Assembly: GCF_030269925.1 (NCBI RefSeq)
Contig: NC_085120.1
Span: 9,203,501 to 9,267,500 of the forward strand
Source of the DNA: Bombyx mori
Taxonomy: Eukaryota > Arthropoda > Insecta > Lepidoptera > Bombycidae
Direction of reading: 5' to 3'
Length of the DNA stretch: 64,000 nt
The notes under the pieces are model-generated. The model was not told the origin of the DNA. It ran no database searches and worked only from the letters and a program-made list of their open reading frames with translations. Below, one piece after another: positions 51,826 through 63,307 of this stretch (positions within the stretch are counted from its first letter, which is position 1; each line of letters begins with the position of its first letter). The position numbers and the translations under genes were made by a program.

Positions 51826-54800
51826 CATCATCATCATCATTTCAGCCTATCGCCGTCCACTGCTGAACATAGGCCTCTCCAATAGATTTCCAGTGTGACC
51901 GGTCCATTGCCACCTGCATCCAACGAGACCCAGCGCTTTTTACTAGGTCGTCGGTCCATCTAGTAGGTGGCCGTCCCACACTGCGCTTGCCAGTACGTGG
52001 TCGCCACTCCAGGATCTTTCTGCCCCATCGACCGTCCTCTCTTCGTGCTATGTGGCCGGCCCATTGCCACTTCAGTTCACTAATTCTACGGGCTATGTCA
52101 GCAACCTTCGTTCTTCTACGGATCTCCTCATTTCGGATTCGATCACGTAGAGAAATGCCGAGCATAGCCCTCTCCATAGCTCGCTGCGCGACTTTGAGCC
52201 TTCTAAAAAGATCCCTAGTGAAGCACCACGTCTCCGAGCCGTAAGTCATCACTGGTAACACACATCGGTTGTACGCCTTTGTCTTAAGGCACTGAGGTAT
52301 TTTGGACGAGAAGACGTTGTGCAGTTTACCGAACGCTGCCCAGCCGAGTTGGATCCGTCTACTGACCTCTCTCTCAAAGTTGGACCTACCTAATCGGACT
52401 GCCTGTCCTAGGTATATATATTCGTCAACAACTTCAAGAGTAGAGCTCCCAACAGTAACTATGGTGGGTGCAACATGGACATTGTACATGATTTTGGTTT
52501 TGTCCATGTTCATTTTAAGACCCACTTGTTGAGAAACCCTACTGAGGTCACCGAGCATACGCCCTAAATCTTTCAGCGACTCTGCCATGACCACGATGTC
52601 ATCGGCAAACCGAAGATGAGTGATGTATTCGCCGTTAATATTGATGCCAAGTCCTTGCCATTCCAGAAGCTTGAAGGAATCCTCCAGAGCAGTGATAAAC
52701 AGTTTCGGAGATATCACATCTCCCTGTCTCACTCCTCTCTTTACAGGGATTTCCTTCGTGCAATGCTCCTGTACTCGGACTGACATGGTGGCGTTATTAT
52801 ACAAACACTTCAATACTTCGATGTACCGGTGGTCAATACGGCACCGCTGGAGAGATCTAAGGACCGCCCATGTTTCGACGGAATCAAAGGCTTTCTCATA
52901 GTCCACAAACGCTAAGCATAATGGCCGATTGTACTCTTCGGTCTTCTGTACAATCTGCCGCAGCGTATGTATGTGGTCTATGGTACTGTAGCCTTTTCGG
53001 AAACCGGCTTGTTCGGTAGGCTGGAAGTCATCAAACCTGCGTTCGAGACGCTTCGTGATGACTCTCGAGAACAGCTTGTAGACATGGCTCAGCAGTGCTA
53101 TGGGCCTATAGTTCTTCAATAAGGTTTTGTCACCTTTTTTGAAGAACAGGATCACAACACCCCTGTTCCATGCCTGTGGCGGTTTTCCATCGAGCAAAGA
53201 GGAATTGAAGAGCTTCTGAAGGACTTTCAGTACCGGCGTCCCGCCCGCTTTCAGAAGCTCCGTAGTAATTCCATCCTCGCCCGGTGCCTTGTTATTCTTA
53301 AGCTGTTTGAGAGCCATCCTAATCTCGTACAGGCTGATGTCCGGGATGTCTTCGGTGTAGTGTCGGGTTAGCTTGGCTCTAGGGTCTGCAGCTAAACCTT
53401 GCGGTTCAGCTGAGACCGAGGTAAACAGCTGCCCGTAGAACCTCTCTATCTCCCGCAGGACCTCTGACTTATTCGACGTTACACGTCCATCTTCGGTCTT
53501 CAGCTTCGTCAGCTGGCTTTGCCCAATAGAAGCGTCTCTTGCGAACACTTTAGAGCCTTGGTTTCGCTCAATCGTCTCTTTGATACGCTGAGTATTAAAG
53601 GAGCGTAGGTCGTGTCGCAAGGACTTCATGATATGTCTATTGAGTTGCCTATATGACTCAGCGTCCTCCGAAGTTTGGAGCGTCATCAAACGTCGACTAG
53701 CCATGAGGTTTCGGGTGCGGTCGGATAGTTTCTGAGGTCTATTCTTACGGTGGGTTTTGAAAAATTTGGACCCTACCGTACGGACAGTCTCTACCAGCCT
53801 GCTGTTTACATCGTCCACTGATGCGCAGCTGTTTAGCCATTCGAAGCGATTAGCCAATTCGAGTTGAAAGCTCTCGGGGTTTTGGATTTGTGCATTCGAC
53901 GGTCGAAGCGTTGACTTCATCAGACGCGATCTTTCCAGTCTGACATTGATATTCAACATGCCTCTGACGATTCGGTGATCACTTCCTGTTTTAACACTGT
54001 TGATCACAGAGACATCGTTGAATATCTGTCTGTTGGTGCTCATGATGAAGTCAATTTCATTTCTTGTTACACCGTCGGGACTCAACCAGGTCCATTTCCG
54101 CTGTGGCGGCTTCTTGAAGAAAGAATTCATCATAAAGAGTCCTTCCTTCTCCATAAAGTCCGCCAGCATCTGTCCTCTGGGATTCCGCTGCCCAAATCCA
54201 AATGGCCCCACTTTCAACTCATCATCGCCTCTACGGCCCAGTTTTGCATTGAAATCTCCCATAACAACGGTAAAATGTGATTGGGAGTTACGTATGGCCC
54301 TACTAATGTCCTCATACGTAGCCTCCACTTCATCGTCTGGATGTGACGTCGATGGGGCATATACCTGTACAATCTTCAGCGAATACCGCTTTGAGATTTT
54401 GAGGACAAGGTATACTACCCTACTCGACACACTTTCGATGGCCACAATGTTGTTTATGAGAGATTTGTGGACGATAAACCCAACACCACCTTGGGACTTC
54501 TGTTCTCCCTCCCGGTAGTAGAACAAGTGGCCGGACTGTAAGGTTTTCGTATCCTCCCCCTCTCTTCGGATCTCCGATAAACCAATAACGTCCCAGCGCA
54601 ACTTGTTCATTTCTTCTTCCAGCTCTATTAGCTTCTCGTCCAACCTCAAAGTGCGCACGTTGTATGTCACCAGGGCCAGTTGTCGTTGTGAAGGGGGGTG
54701 GTAGCCGGATCTCTGCCGGGGATTCTTAGCACCCCTTGCCCCGCCGTTACCATGGCCGCTACCGTAACCAGGAATAGCGGGGCCGCCGGGGACTAGGGGC

Positions 54801-55013
54801 CTGGTTCTGCGGTGTACAATCATTTTGGAGGTTTATTAGCCTACTGGTACCACGCTGGCTAGACGGGTTGGTACAGGGTTTAATTTCGAGTTTTCCTTCT
54901 CTCACACTAGTAAATATTGTGTGTTATGCTTTCCCTTTTGTCGCCTCTTACGACTCCCCTGGGATGGTAATGGGGGTGGTGACAAAATTATTCTAATGCC
55001 GTCACCACACGGC
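51826..55013 (-). mobile_element. Full-length RTE-clade LINE
   Basis: 3188 bp flanked by the 10-bp duplication AGGAATTGGT (51816-51825 and 55014-55023). The 5' end on the minus strand is GCCGTGTGGTGACGGCATTA, with about 190 bp before the ORF. The 3' end directly after the stop is a (ATG)n tract, typical of RTE elements. The ORF is intact. Confidence 0.92.
51842..54823 (-). CDS. RTE-clade LINE protein: endonuclease and reverse transcriptase
   Basis: 993 residues from an ATG at 54823. A short Gly-rich start is followed by the endonuclease (about 50-290: TYNVRTLR, IGLSEIRREG, VVMGDFNAKLG, TGSDHRIVRG). Reverse transcriptase covers about 510-800: KAPGEDGITTELLKAG, LKNYRPIALLSHVYKLFSRV, AFVDYEKAFDSVE, KRGVRQGDVISPKLF and LRFADDIVVMAES, then YIYLGQAV. 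The C-terminal region ends WTDDLVKSAGSRWMQ and GEAYVQQW. There is no separate gag ORF, as usual for RTE. In genome annotations such proteins are often called 'craniofacial development protein 2-like', a misnomer. No stop or shift was seen. Confidence 0.94.
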   Translation of the reverse strand: MIVHRRTRPLVPGGPAIPGYGSGHGNGGARGAKNPRQRSGYHPPSQRQLALVTYNVRTLRLDEKLIELEEEMNKLRWDVIGLSEIRREGEDTKTLQSGHLFYYREGEQKSQGGVGFIVHKSLINNIVAIESVSSRVVYLVLKISKRYSLKIVQVYAPSTSHPDDEVEATYEDISRAIRNSQSHFTVVMGDFNAKLGRRGDDELKVGPFGFGQRNPRGQMLADFMEKEGLFMMNSFFKKPPQRKWTWLSPDGVTRNEIDFIMSTNRQIFNDVSVINSVKTGSDHRIVRGMLNINVRLERSRLMKSTLRPSNAQIQNPESFQLELANRFEWLNSCASVDDVNSRLVETVRTVGSKFFKTHRKNRPQKLSDRTRNLMASRRLMTLQTSEDAESYRQLNRHIMKSLRHDLRSFNTQRIKETIERNQGSKVFARDASIGQSQLTKLKTEDGRVTSNKSEVLREIERFYGQLFTSVSAEPQGLAADPRAKLTRHYTEDIPDISLYEIRMALKQLKNNKAPGEDGITTELLKAGGTPVLKVLQKLFNSSLLDGKPPQAWNRGVVILFFKKGDKTLLKNYRPIALLSHVYKLFSRVITKRLERRFDDFQPTEQAGFRKGYSTIDHIHTLRQIVQKTEEYNRPLCLAFVDYEKAFDSVETWAVLRSLQRCRIDHRYIEVLKCLYNNATMSVRVQEHCTKEIPVKRGVRQGDVISPKLFITALEDSFKLLEWQGLGININGEYITHLRFADDIVVMAESLKDLGRMLGDLSRVSQQVGLKMNMDKTKIMYNVHVAPTIVTVGSSTLEVVDEYIYLGQAVRLGRSNFEREVSRRIQLGWAAFGKLHNVFSSKIPQCLKTKAYNRCVLPVMTYGSETWCFTRDLFRRLKVAQRAMERAMLGISLRDRIRNEEIRRRTKVADIARRISELKWQWAGHIARREDGRWGRKILEWRPRTGKRSVGRPPTRWTDDLVKSAGSRWMQVAMDRSHWKSIGEAYVQQWTAIG

Positions 55014-55186
55014 AGGAATTGGTATTAGAGACATACTGGATCAGATCAAAGCTCACCCTGGACTGTAAGGCCTAAGATAATGGTAATGATTATTACAATT
55101 CTTTGAATACCCGTACCTGTTCTTAATAACAGATCATTTATTTATAGCGATGTTTCTTACATACGTATTCTAAATAATTGGGATTA

Positions 55187-55350
55187 GTGTGCTTAGTGCG
55201 AGTTTTTTAACGTTCTCGATGGCGTAAAAGTTAACTCAAATTGATATGCAGTTTGAATAGCGCCCCTAGCGGCAAACGTTCTAAGCTCCATACAAATTTG
55301 AGTTAACTTTTACGCTATCGAGCACGTTAAAAAACTCGCATTAAGCACAC
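55187..55350. mobile_element. Palindromic MITE, intact arms
   Basis: 164 bp, almost wholly inverted repeat. Left end GTGTGCTTAGTGCGAGTTTT; the right end inverted is GTGTGCTTAATGCGAGTTTT, and pairing continues to 'aaaagttaactcaaat', with three or four mismatches over about 55 bp. The centre carries 'agcgcccctagcggcaaacg'. A TTA on either side of TGCGAG could be a target duplication. Confidence 0.8.
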
Positions 55351-55871
55351 AGCACAATGGCTTTACGCTTGACACGTGAGAACAAATTTGGCACGGTTTG
55401 ATATTATTATGTAGAGTGATTGACCTTTTATGTTTATTAAAAGGGACATTAAAAGGTAAGATACACTACTGAGAGAGACCTATCAATTGACCTCGTATTC
55501 AAATTCCGGGGCCGAATTTCGCTGATTGAAGCCGAATCTGTGCCTACTCATGACAATACTAGAACGTGTGGGCGAATATTTTCTTAGTGATGTTTCGATT
55601 TGATTTTAAAACAGCTAACCCAGTGTCTCAGATCGTTTTTTGTTCGTAAACAAGGCTGAACGATGAAAATCACAAATAAAAATGGCAAAACGCGGTCAAG
55701 GTCGGGATATTCCAACTAAAGCTTAAATATTTTTTTGTTTTTCGTGTATTTTTCAACACAGATCTCGAGCGAGAATATCTAGAATAATCTAGTTGTGTTT
55801 ATTACTTCAGTTCGAAATGGAATTATGATTTTTTTAAATTGCTTTGATATTTTCATAAAGTGAATTTAGCC
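55351..55871. other. Sequence without recognised features
   Basis: Nothing recognised. Confidence 0.45.
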
Positions 55872-56062
55872 CAGAGTTTCTCGCCGGATCTTCTCAGTGG
55901 GTCGCGTTTCAGATCCGGTGGTAGATTCTGAGAAGCACGGCTCTTGCTAGGGTTCGTGTTAGCAACATCGTCAGGTTTGAGCCCCGTGAGCTCACCTACT
56001 ATTTAAGGTTACGCTGATATGGTCTCTCTAGACTCTAGACCATCAGCTTAGGTAGGAAAAAA
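55872..56062 (+). mobile_element. 5'-truncated jockey-clade LINE 3' end (BMC1-like)
   Basis: Begins 'cagagtttctcgccggatct' and ends 'accatcagcttaggtaggaa'; 3' UTR only. Confidence 0.85.
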
Positions 56063-56812
56063 GCGAAGTTATAGTACAATTTGTTTTATTGTTGATTCAC
56101 TAGAGAATAACCAATCGTTCTATCAATAAGAGGGAAGTCATAGCGGCTCTTAATTAGAAGGCAAAGGAGTTGAGATCCGGATTGGCGAACTATTCTTGAA
56201 ATCTATGGAGATATTGATCCCTAATTTTTTAGGTTATCAATTGTAGTTTTTTATTTTTATTCTAACCTTTTGAGTTAGTGTATCGTTTTTTCTTATTCGA
56301 ATTAACGTTACAATGATAGTAGCATAACTAAAGAACACATTAACAAAGTGTTTAGCCTTAATAGATGCTAAGTAAGGTCATTCGTAGAGACATTACTTAA
56401 AATTGTGGCTTAGGTTAAATTAAAATTACTAGCCTTATTGAGTTAGACTGTAATCCTAGTATTGTGCCGCGCCTACGTTTTTGCACACTACATAAATAAA
56501 TACAAAATAAATAAATTGTAAAAACAACGCGAACAGACCCTTTCTCTGTTTTTACATTAGGTATGTGACTCGATCGGTTTCCAAATCCCTATCTTTTTTT
56601 CCATACCTATTCGCTAGCCAAAGAGGCTATTCCAGCTACGACCGGACGGGTAGAGTAGAGCTCACGTGCTCAATGTCTATCAATTTTAATATCTGTGTGA
56701 TTTGCAAAATCGATCCTTTTTTAAAATTTTATCTCTGTTCCTTGTGTTTGTTGTATTTGAGTTTAGCTTCTAATCCAAATTCTAATTGGAAAATGAGATA
56801 TTTATGAACATA
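56063..56812. other. Sequence without recognised genes
   Basis: 56595-56665 ('ctagccaaagaggctattcc', 'agctcacgtgctcaa') may be a decayed LINE 3' end; otherwise nothing. Confidence 0.4.
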
Positions 56813-57094
56813 CTAGCTTTTGCCCGCGACTCCGACCCCGTGGAATAGTTACTTTGGCATAACGTTAAATTTTACCCCCCCACTTCATTTACGTAGAAAG
56901 TGAAACTATTTTTGGATTATAGAATGTTAAGGAGCCATTTAAACCTCTTACCGTGATGTTATATAGCCTATATATAGCCTTCCCCAATAAATGGGCTATC
57001 TAACACTGTAACAATTTTTCAAATCGGACCAGTCGTTCCTGAGATTAGCGCGGTCAAACAAACAAAATCTTCAGCTTTATAATATTAGTATAGA
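56813..57094 (-). mobile_element. Non-autonomous Helitron-like element, family C
   Basis: Minus strand starts TCTATACTAATATTATAAAG and ends '...gcgggcaaaagCTAG'. Contains the plus-strand block 'ttttcaaatcggaccagtcg'. Confidence 0.65.
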
Positions 57095-58059
57095 TACATC
57101 ATTGTTAACGTTCATTGACATTGAACATGCTTCTATCACGGTAATTGTTTTTGTTTACATACTATTCTACGTTAAACAAAACAGTAATTTTAATGTATTG
57201 CGATATAAATAGGTAAACGTTCAATTTGTTTTTCATGGCCGAACTTCGAGCAAAGAATCTCAAAACGATTAGGAGCAATTACACGTGGTACCTATCTTTC
57301 TCTTGTCGTCTTTTCTTGTTTATAGGTTTTAATTCAAAATCTACATTGCTTTTATTGAGAAGAATTTAATTCATTTAGGAAGATGTTAAGTGGTACAGAA
57401 TGTCATATTAATTACCTTTGACACTCGCGTGTCGTGCAAGAAATAAAATTGTGAGGGAATCCATACGGAGTCCCTTCTTTATTTCACCGTAAAATCGTGT
57501 TTTATGTAATTAACACCACAGTTGAAACAATAGGAGTTTTACTGTTGTAGCGGTATAAACAATTCTAAGTTATTAATATTATATTAGTTATTATACACAT
57601 TATTTTATTTTACGTTTTAAATTTTCGGCGGTAAAAAAAGCTCCCGTGTCACAGACTATCTTCTTTTTCCCACCTCTCGTGCGTTCCGGCTTACGCATCA
57701 TAAAAAGGTGCGTTCTTAAACGCCACAATTGCTTTTAATGAAGGAAAAGCATTGTATAATGTAAATCAGTCGTGAAAAAGTACAATTAGCGTAATTACGG
57801 TTCAATTGAGATGTAAACCTCAAGTCTCAAGCCTTAAGCCGCCGGTGACAGCATTCACATTATGATGTGTATGGGCTCCGGAAGCCACTGAATATCAGAT
57901 TGCTCGTGAGCACCTTTAGACGTGTACGCAATAAATAAATAAAATTAAAAAGTAGTTCTAATGTCGACGTATAAGACCTTAGTTGTCCTTGACCATCCAA
58001 ACTGTAAAGTAGGTATTCAAAACGTCGGAATTAATTAAATGAAAAGTTGTTATTCTTTC
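57095..58059. other. No gene recognised; decayed Bm1 near the end
   Basis: 57837-57935 ('gatgtgtatgggctccggaa', 'gctcgtgagcacc') is a strongly diverged Bm1 3' half. The rest holds no recognised feature. Confidence 0.45.
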
Positions 58060-58253
58060 CTACCTATGCTGATAGCCTTGAGGGACTATTTCAGCGTTGC
58101 CCTAGCGTGTAAGGTGAGCTCTCAGGTCTCAAACCGGAGGTTTTGCTAACACTGGCCCTAGCAAGAGCAGTGCTTCGCAGAATCTACCACCGGATCGGAA
58201 ACGCGACACACTGAGAAGATCCAGCGAGAAACTCAGTGGGCTGTGTCTATGGG
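58060..58253 (-). mobile_element. 5'-truncated jockey-clade LINE 3' end (BMC1-like)
   Basis: Minus strand; 3' UTR only, ending 'tcagcataggtaggaaag'. Confidence 0.85.
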
Positions 58254-59279
58254 CAAGTTGTTGTTATTGCGCTATACAATGCTATATAGGTATCCTTGCC
58301 TAAAATAGTTGTTATTAACTCTTTATCTAGTATAAATGCCGTAGCGCTGGGAAGATATAATATAATTTTATATTTTAAATGTGTCTTTTTTTCAATTCAA
58401 TTCAGTCTGTCTTTCAACATTACTAACAGCAAAAAATATGTAGCTTATAATAATTTGTTGCTTAACATTTAATATCTGTTTAGTTAAAGTGTGAACTACT
58501 GCATTTTGTTTCAAAACTCAGCTTGTAAACATCTATTATAAGTTTTATTTCAAGTGGCACAAAGTCGACATTAAAAATTTAAAAAATCCCACCACGATAC
58601 ACTGGTATTCTATGTCTTAATTCGTAGTGATAAGGTTCATAATTGAATTTATTTATTTCGGATTTATTTCAATGGTTTGATAGTTCTTATTTGGTACGAG
58701 TTAAGGTTGATTTTTCGAGAAATGTTATTCGCTTCGCACATTCGAATGTTTTGCATATTCATCTTTCGAGTTACAAGGTGAAATTCTTTTTCAATATAAT
58801 ATCGAAAACATACATCGGTCGTGCAAACCTTAGGCTTTTGTGTTGCAATGGCGAAATATTAAAAATGTAAATACATTTTTGTCGAATGCTTTATATTATG
58901 CATTACGTATTACGAAATTATTGAGAGAATTATAATTCGTCTTGTAATTTTAACATTATGTTGTATGTTTTTAAAATGATGATGTCGAATTTTTGTTTGA
59001 GAAATATAATTTTTCATTTCCTAAGGTTTAATGAAAGGCCTTAGCCAAACCTAAATGGAACGATAAGAAAAATTGAACTTAATAAAGATTATTATTTTAA
59101 TTAGATTAATAATAATCAAAAGTAAGCCTGTCCGATCTCGGTGATCATGTTTCGTTGTTAAAAAAAAAGTAAAATTTCTTTGGTGTTTAACCCAATAAGG
59201 TTGAAAGGCAAATCCATTTAATTTTACGACTCAAAAATACCTATAAAATTGCCCTTTAGTAAACATTACGTTATAGTTA
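58254..59279. other. Sequence without recognised features
   Basis: AT-rich; the ORF at 58643-58870 has no motif. Confidence 0.45.
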
Positions 59280-60180
59280 GGTATGTGCAATTGTATTTTT
59301 TCAATGCTCTTCTTGAAGAAGTCAGGTGTACGGGAGCCAACAAACTCTTAAAAGGCATTTTGGATTGCCTCTCGTGTATTTAATTTTTTCGTGGCCTTTT
59401 TTTTGTCCCTAACTAAGCTATATAGTTATAGCTTAGCCTTGAAATAGCCTTGAGAGGCTATTTCAGCGTAACCTTAGCTAGTAGGTGAGCTCACGGGGCT
59501 CAAACCGGAGTGATGCTAACACTGACCCTAGCAAGAGCAGTGCTTCGCAGAATTTACCATCGCATCGGAAACGCGACCCACTGAGAAGATACTCAGTGGG
59601 CTGTGTCTATAAGAAGTTGTCCAAGCTTTGGAAAAACTAGAAGTGTGTCAAGGTCAAGGTCTGGTGAGTATGGTGGGTGACGTAAAACTTCAATCCCTAG
59701 GTCTTGTAGCTTAGAGACCGTCTGTGGTGCCGTATGAGGTCGGATGTTGTCCATGTAGGAGCAACGTAGCCGAGCGATTAGCCAAAGCTCGTCGAAGATT
59801 CGCGAAGTTCTCTATCGTTGTGTCCAGATCCTCACAGTACATATTCGCAATAACACTGGTACCATTCGGTAAGAAGCCAAACCAACACCACCAAAACTAT
59901 TTGACCGTGACCATGACTTTTTCGGGGTAAGTTTTCATTTGGCCTAGGTGCTGAATCAGGGCTTAAACAATACGATGACCACGTGGAATTATAAAAAAAT
60001 AATCCATTATCATCGCAACCCCAACCCAAACCCCATTCAAAACCCCTTCCTTTCTATGTTTGTTGAGCAACGCAAGGCATACCTTAAAGCGTTCGCCGTG
60101 TTGGCGATCTTTTAGTTCGTGCGGCACTTACTTTGTTTGGTTTGGTTTGGTTTTTTGTACCTTGCCAATTTGACGTAAAT
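59280..60180 (-). pseudogene. Mariner transposase relic, split by a LINE end
   Basis: Fragments recognisable on the minus strand: PDSAPRPNENLP (about 59950), WFGFLPNGTSVIANMYCEDL (about 59860), RPHTAPQTVSKLQDLGIEVL and HPPYSPDL (about 59640-59745, the second catalytic region). After the LINE insertion come REAIQNAF, a stop, and EFVGSRTPDFFKKSIEKI (about 59285-59365, the C-terminus). Several shifts and at least one stop break it. Order, spacing and the YSPDL motif point to mariner proper, distinct from the maT element at 16708. Confidence 0.7.
59404..59610 (-). mobile_element. 5'-truncated LINE 3' end nested in the mariner relic
   Basis: Carries the 'ctaccaccggatcggaaacg'-like block and 'cccactgagaaga'; about 15 bp ('tccggcgagaaac') are deleted near 59590. 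It separates the mariner catalytic region from its C-terminus. Confidence 0.8.
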
Positions 60181-60624
60181 GTGCCAATATTATTTTGACG
60201 CTGACGTTGAAAGCGTTTGATTGAGAATTTATTGCCAGCCATAGATAAATTGCATTTCAAATAGCCAGAGTTGTAAAACGGTTATTTCGTGGGTATCAAT
60301 AAATTATTCTTTAAAGAGTTTGATTCATCCTCATTATACAAATATATATATTTTTAAATAATTTAAAGTTTCGCAAATATATTCTCTCTTGTACTAATAA
60401 ACTAAACCTCTTTTCTCTAAATTTTTGTTGCATTGTAGTAATCTTGCTTGTTATCTTATATATTTTTTGGTTTAAATTTCCCTATAATTTCATAACTGTG
60501 TATACGTAATCTGAACTAATCGTTACATCTTGATTTTCCTCGTAGCCGTACCAGTAAATTGAAGTAGGTAACATCAGATAATATAGAATCTATTTTACTT
60601 TATGTTTGTATTATGCATAGTTTA
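60181..60624. other. Sequence without recognised features
   Basis: AT-rich; nothing recognised. Confidence 0.45.
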
Positions 60625-60965
60625 GCTGAAACTGATTTTCGTTTTCCAATTTCCGATATTTTCATTTCAAAATAAACAAAATCTATAGAATTAGAAGGTT
60701 TTATTCGAATGGTTATTTGTATATTATTGGAATTTTTAAAATTTCTGTATCACATCAGCTAGGAATTGACGCCATTTTTTTTCTACCTATTCTGAACTGA
60801 AACTGATTTACGTTTTCCAATTTCCGAAAATTACATTTCAAAATAAACAAAATCTATGGAATTCGAAGGTTTTATTCGAATAGTTACATATTTGTATGTT
60901 TTTTAATCTGGATTTTTTAAATTTCTGTACCTATCACATCAGCTGGGAATTGACGCCATTTTTTT
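60625..60965 (+). repeat. Tandem duplication, two units of about 172 bp
   Basis: 60625-60785 and 60797-60965 share 'cgttttccaatttccga', 'tttcaaaataaacaaaatct' and 'ggaattgacgccattttttt', with scattered differences. Confidence 0.85.
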
Positions 60966-61896
60966 TTAATTTTTTTTTCTTCCATTTCGCTGGTAGCGGT
61001 TTCTCGCGGACGTGTCCAATTCTGTAAGCTGTAATGAAATCAGTTGATATGTCGCGGCACGTACCAAAACGAATACGGTATGTTTCACACACGTCATGAA
61101 TTCCTTGTAACGATATACATCATCGTTATGTTTGACGACTGCGGTTTCGTAACGAAAACTATTTGTATCAATTGTTATAAATAATTTTCCATAAACGATA
61201 GTCAGCCATGAGTCACTGCGATGAGCGATTTTTCAAATTAATTAGTCAGGTTCGAGGTTTACGTGTATACGTAAATTATTTTCGTAAACCTGGGCTCGAG
61301 AGTTCAATTACATACTTCGAGTTATTCAAAGTTTTAAGTTTTATTAATACCTTCATGCGTTGCTTTTAAAGTTTATTTTTGAGTAGCTGAGCAAACGAGC
61401 TAATTGTGTGTTAACGAACACTACAGATTTTGCCATCGCCTATCTTGAGACATGAGGTCATTCCAATTGAGGTATTTTTGCAATATTTTGGAATAACTTT
61501 TGCTGTTCAATTAAGTTTGAAAACGCAACTCGCCGTTTTTTTTTGTGGCACTGGAGGACCGACTTGTACAGCCAATAATAATTTTATTTTCAATTAACAA
61601 TTTTCATACATTTACAATTCGTAGGTAGTTATTTGAAAAAAAACTTCAAATTAAGTATTCGAAATGATTGTCACAAACCAGCTTCTGCTGATAGTGGGAT
61701 TGTTTACGGGTTCGTCGACCGGAATTCGCTTTCCAAACTCGTTTCTCGATAAAGGCACTATGAAAACGGAACGCCTTATGCCGCAACACGTTTTAGCCAG
61801 CTTCGTTACGTGAAATACCACTGGCCCAATGCTCTATATTGTTACGAAATAATAAAAAATCCTTGATCTTGCAACCCCATCCTTTGATCTTAAATA
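60966..61896. other. Sequence without recognised features
   Basis: Nothing recognised. Confidence 0.45.
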
Positions 61897-62295
61897 TGGA
61901 GGGTAGAGGTAAGGTAAACCGTCTCTGTGTGTAAAAAAGTGTCCGTTACAATCTGCTAAATAAGGGTGGCGCTACAGTAGCAACCGGGTAAATTTAATAA
62001 AAAGGCTCTGAAACCACCACCACAGCAATAATGTTAGGTTATATTGATGAAATTAGTTACGTAAACATGTGAAGTTTTGTATATTACACTGTTAATAATT
62101 ACTCTAGTCGTGAAATATATTAAATTTCCTAACTCAGCATACTTCAATCAGTTAACAACTGCTCAATTCATATCATACCCTGTGCCTATGCTAGCGCCAT
62201 TCTGGAGGGTTTTTGAACTGTTATTTAGTGCTGAAAGTGGGACACTTTTTCAAGCTTCTCCCATATGAGACGGTTCTCCTTACCTCTACCCTCCA
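61897..62295. mobile_element. MITE with inverted repeats of about 30 bp and TA flanks
   Basis: Left end TGGAGGGTAGAGGTAAGG..AACCGTCTC is matched inverted at the right end (gagacggtt..ccttacctctaccctcca). TA lies outside both ends (61895-61896, 62296-62297). 399 bp with no transposase: a probable Tc1/mariner-type MITE. Confidence 0.75.
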
Positions 62296-62297
62296 TA

Positions 62298-63307
62298 ATG
62301 TTAAATACTGAGGTTCAACAAGTCTTCGACCGGTGTTGTCAGCGATAACTTACGAGACTAAGACTTGGGCAGTTACGAGTATTCATCAGCCGGTTTAAAT
62401 TTACTCAGACAGTGGGAAAGGCTGGAAATTGGTCTGAATGCTAATTAGTTACCAGTTTCCCTACGTGATTCAATTGAAGAACAGCTGTTATACTTTACAT
62501 TTGAAGCTTTAACCTAATGGTTCAATATAGGTGACCGCATTCTTCTTGTAGGTTCTTATGGACTGAATTTATACTTAACAACAGGTATAAAAATAGAAAA
62601 AAAAGGTTAAATTATTGAAGTTGTGCGTTTTGATAAAAAAAAATTGCTTGAAATTACCGAGATTACCAATAACCGTCACAGGAGTACTTAAATCTTTAGG
62701 TAGATTTTAAGAATTTTTCAAAGCTATTTTATTGGACAAAATAAACTAGATAATAGAATTTTTATTTTTGACGTTCGTAAATCGTCTTAAGCGAACAAAA
62801 TTCCTGCATTTCCTGATGAAGTCGTAATTAATGAATACACGTGTTAAATCAACGCACATTTTAGCACGGCATCTCATTATTCTGTGAGAATAATGTTCAT
62901 CTCTATTCTTAAGGCAAGTAAAATGTTACCAGCTTATTTTTAGAGACCGTAGCATTACAATGATCATTATTACATCTTCGTGAGCTGGTAACAAAAAGTT
63001 TATGGTTCAATGACCGCAATTGTATAGTTGCTTACAACAAAAACATTCTCATTTTACTTACCTGATTTATTTCGTCTATTAAATTAAGCACTTTGTGTTT
63101 ATTTGGTAATAATCGTGTCACATTGGACTACGAGGAATTTTATAGTAACCTAAACATTAAATTTTGGGCTAAGTACTAATTATATTTTAGTTCTTCTTAT
63201 TATTAAGTCTAAACACCCGTATCCGCAATTAATATTAATAAATAATAATAATCCGCAAATAATATATTTTGTAAATGTATGTTTCTAAGAGACTACAGAC
63301 TGAAATT
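62298..63307. other. No gene recognised
   Basis: 62530-62590 ('ttcttatggactgaatttat', 'acttaacaacaggtat') may be a decayed Bm1 piece. A GTAAGT near 63055 was considered as a splice donor and rejected. Confidence 0.4.

Noticed and set aside
51987..54518. Plus-strand ORFs opposite the RTE ORF, including 172 codons at 54000-54518
   Set aside because: Antisense frames of a clearly coding reverse-transcriptase gene; no independent motif.
63060..63105. A further upstream kinase exon ending at a GTAAGT near 63055 (minus)
   Set aside because: The phase required by the 47770-47813 exon gives stops, and no convincing acceptor was found.
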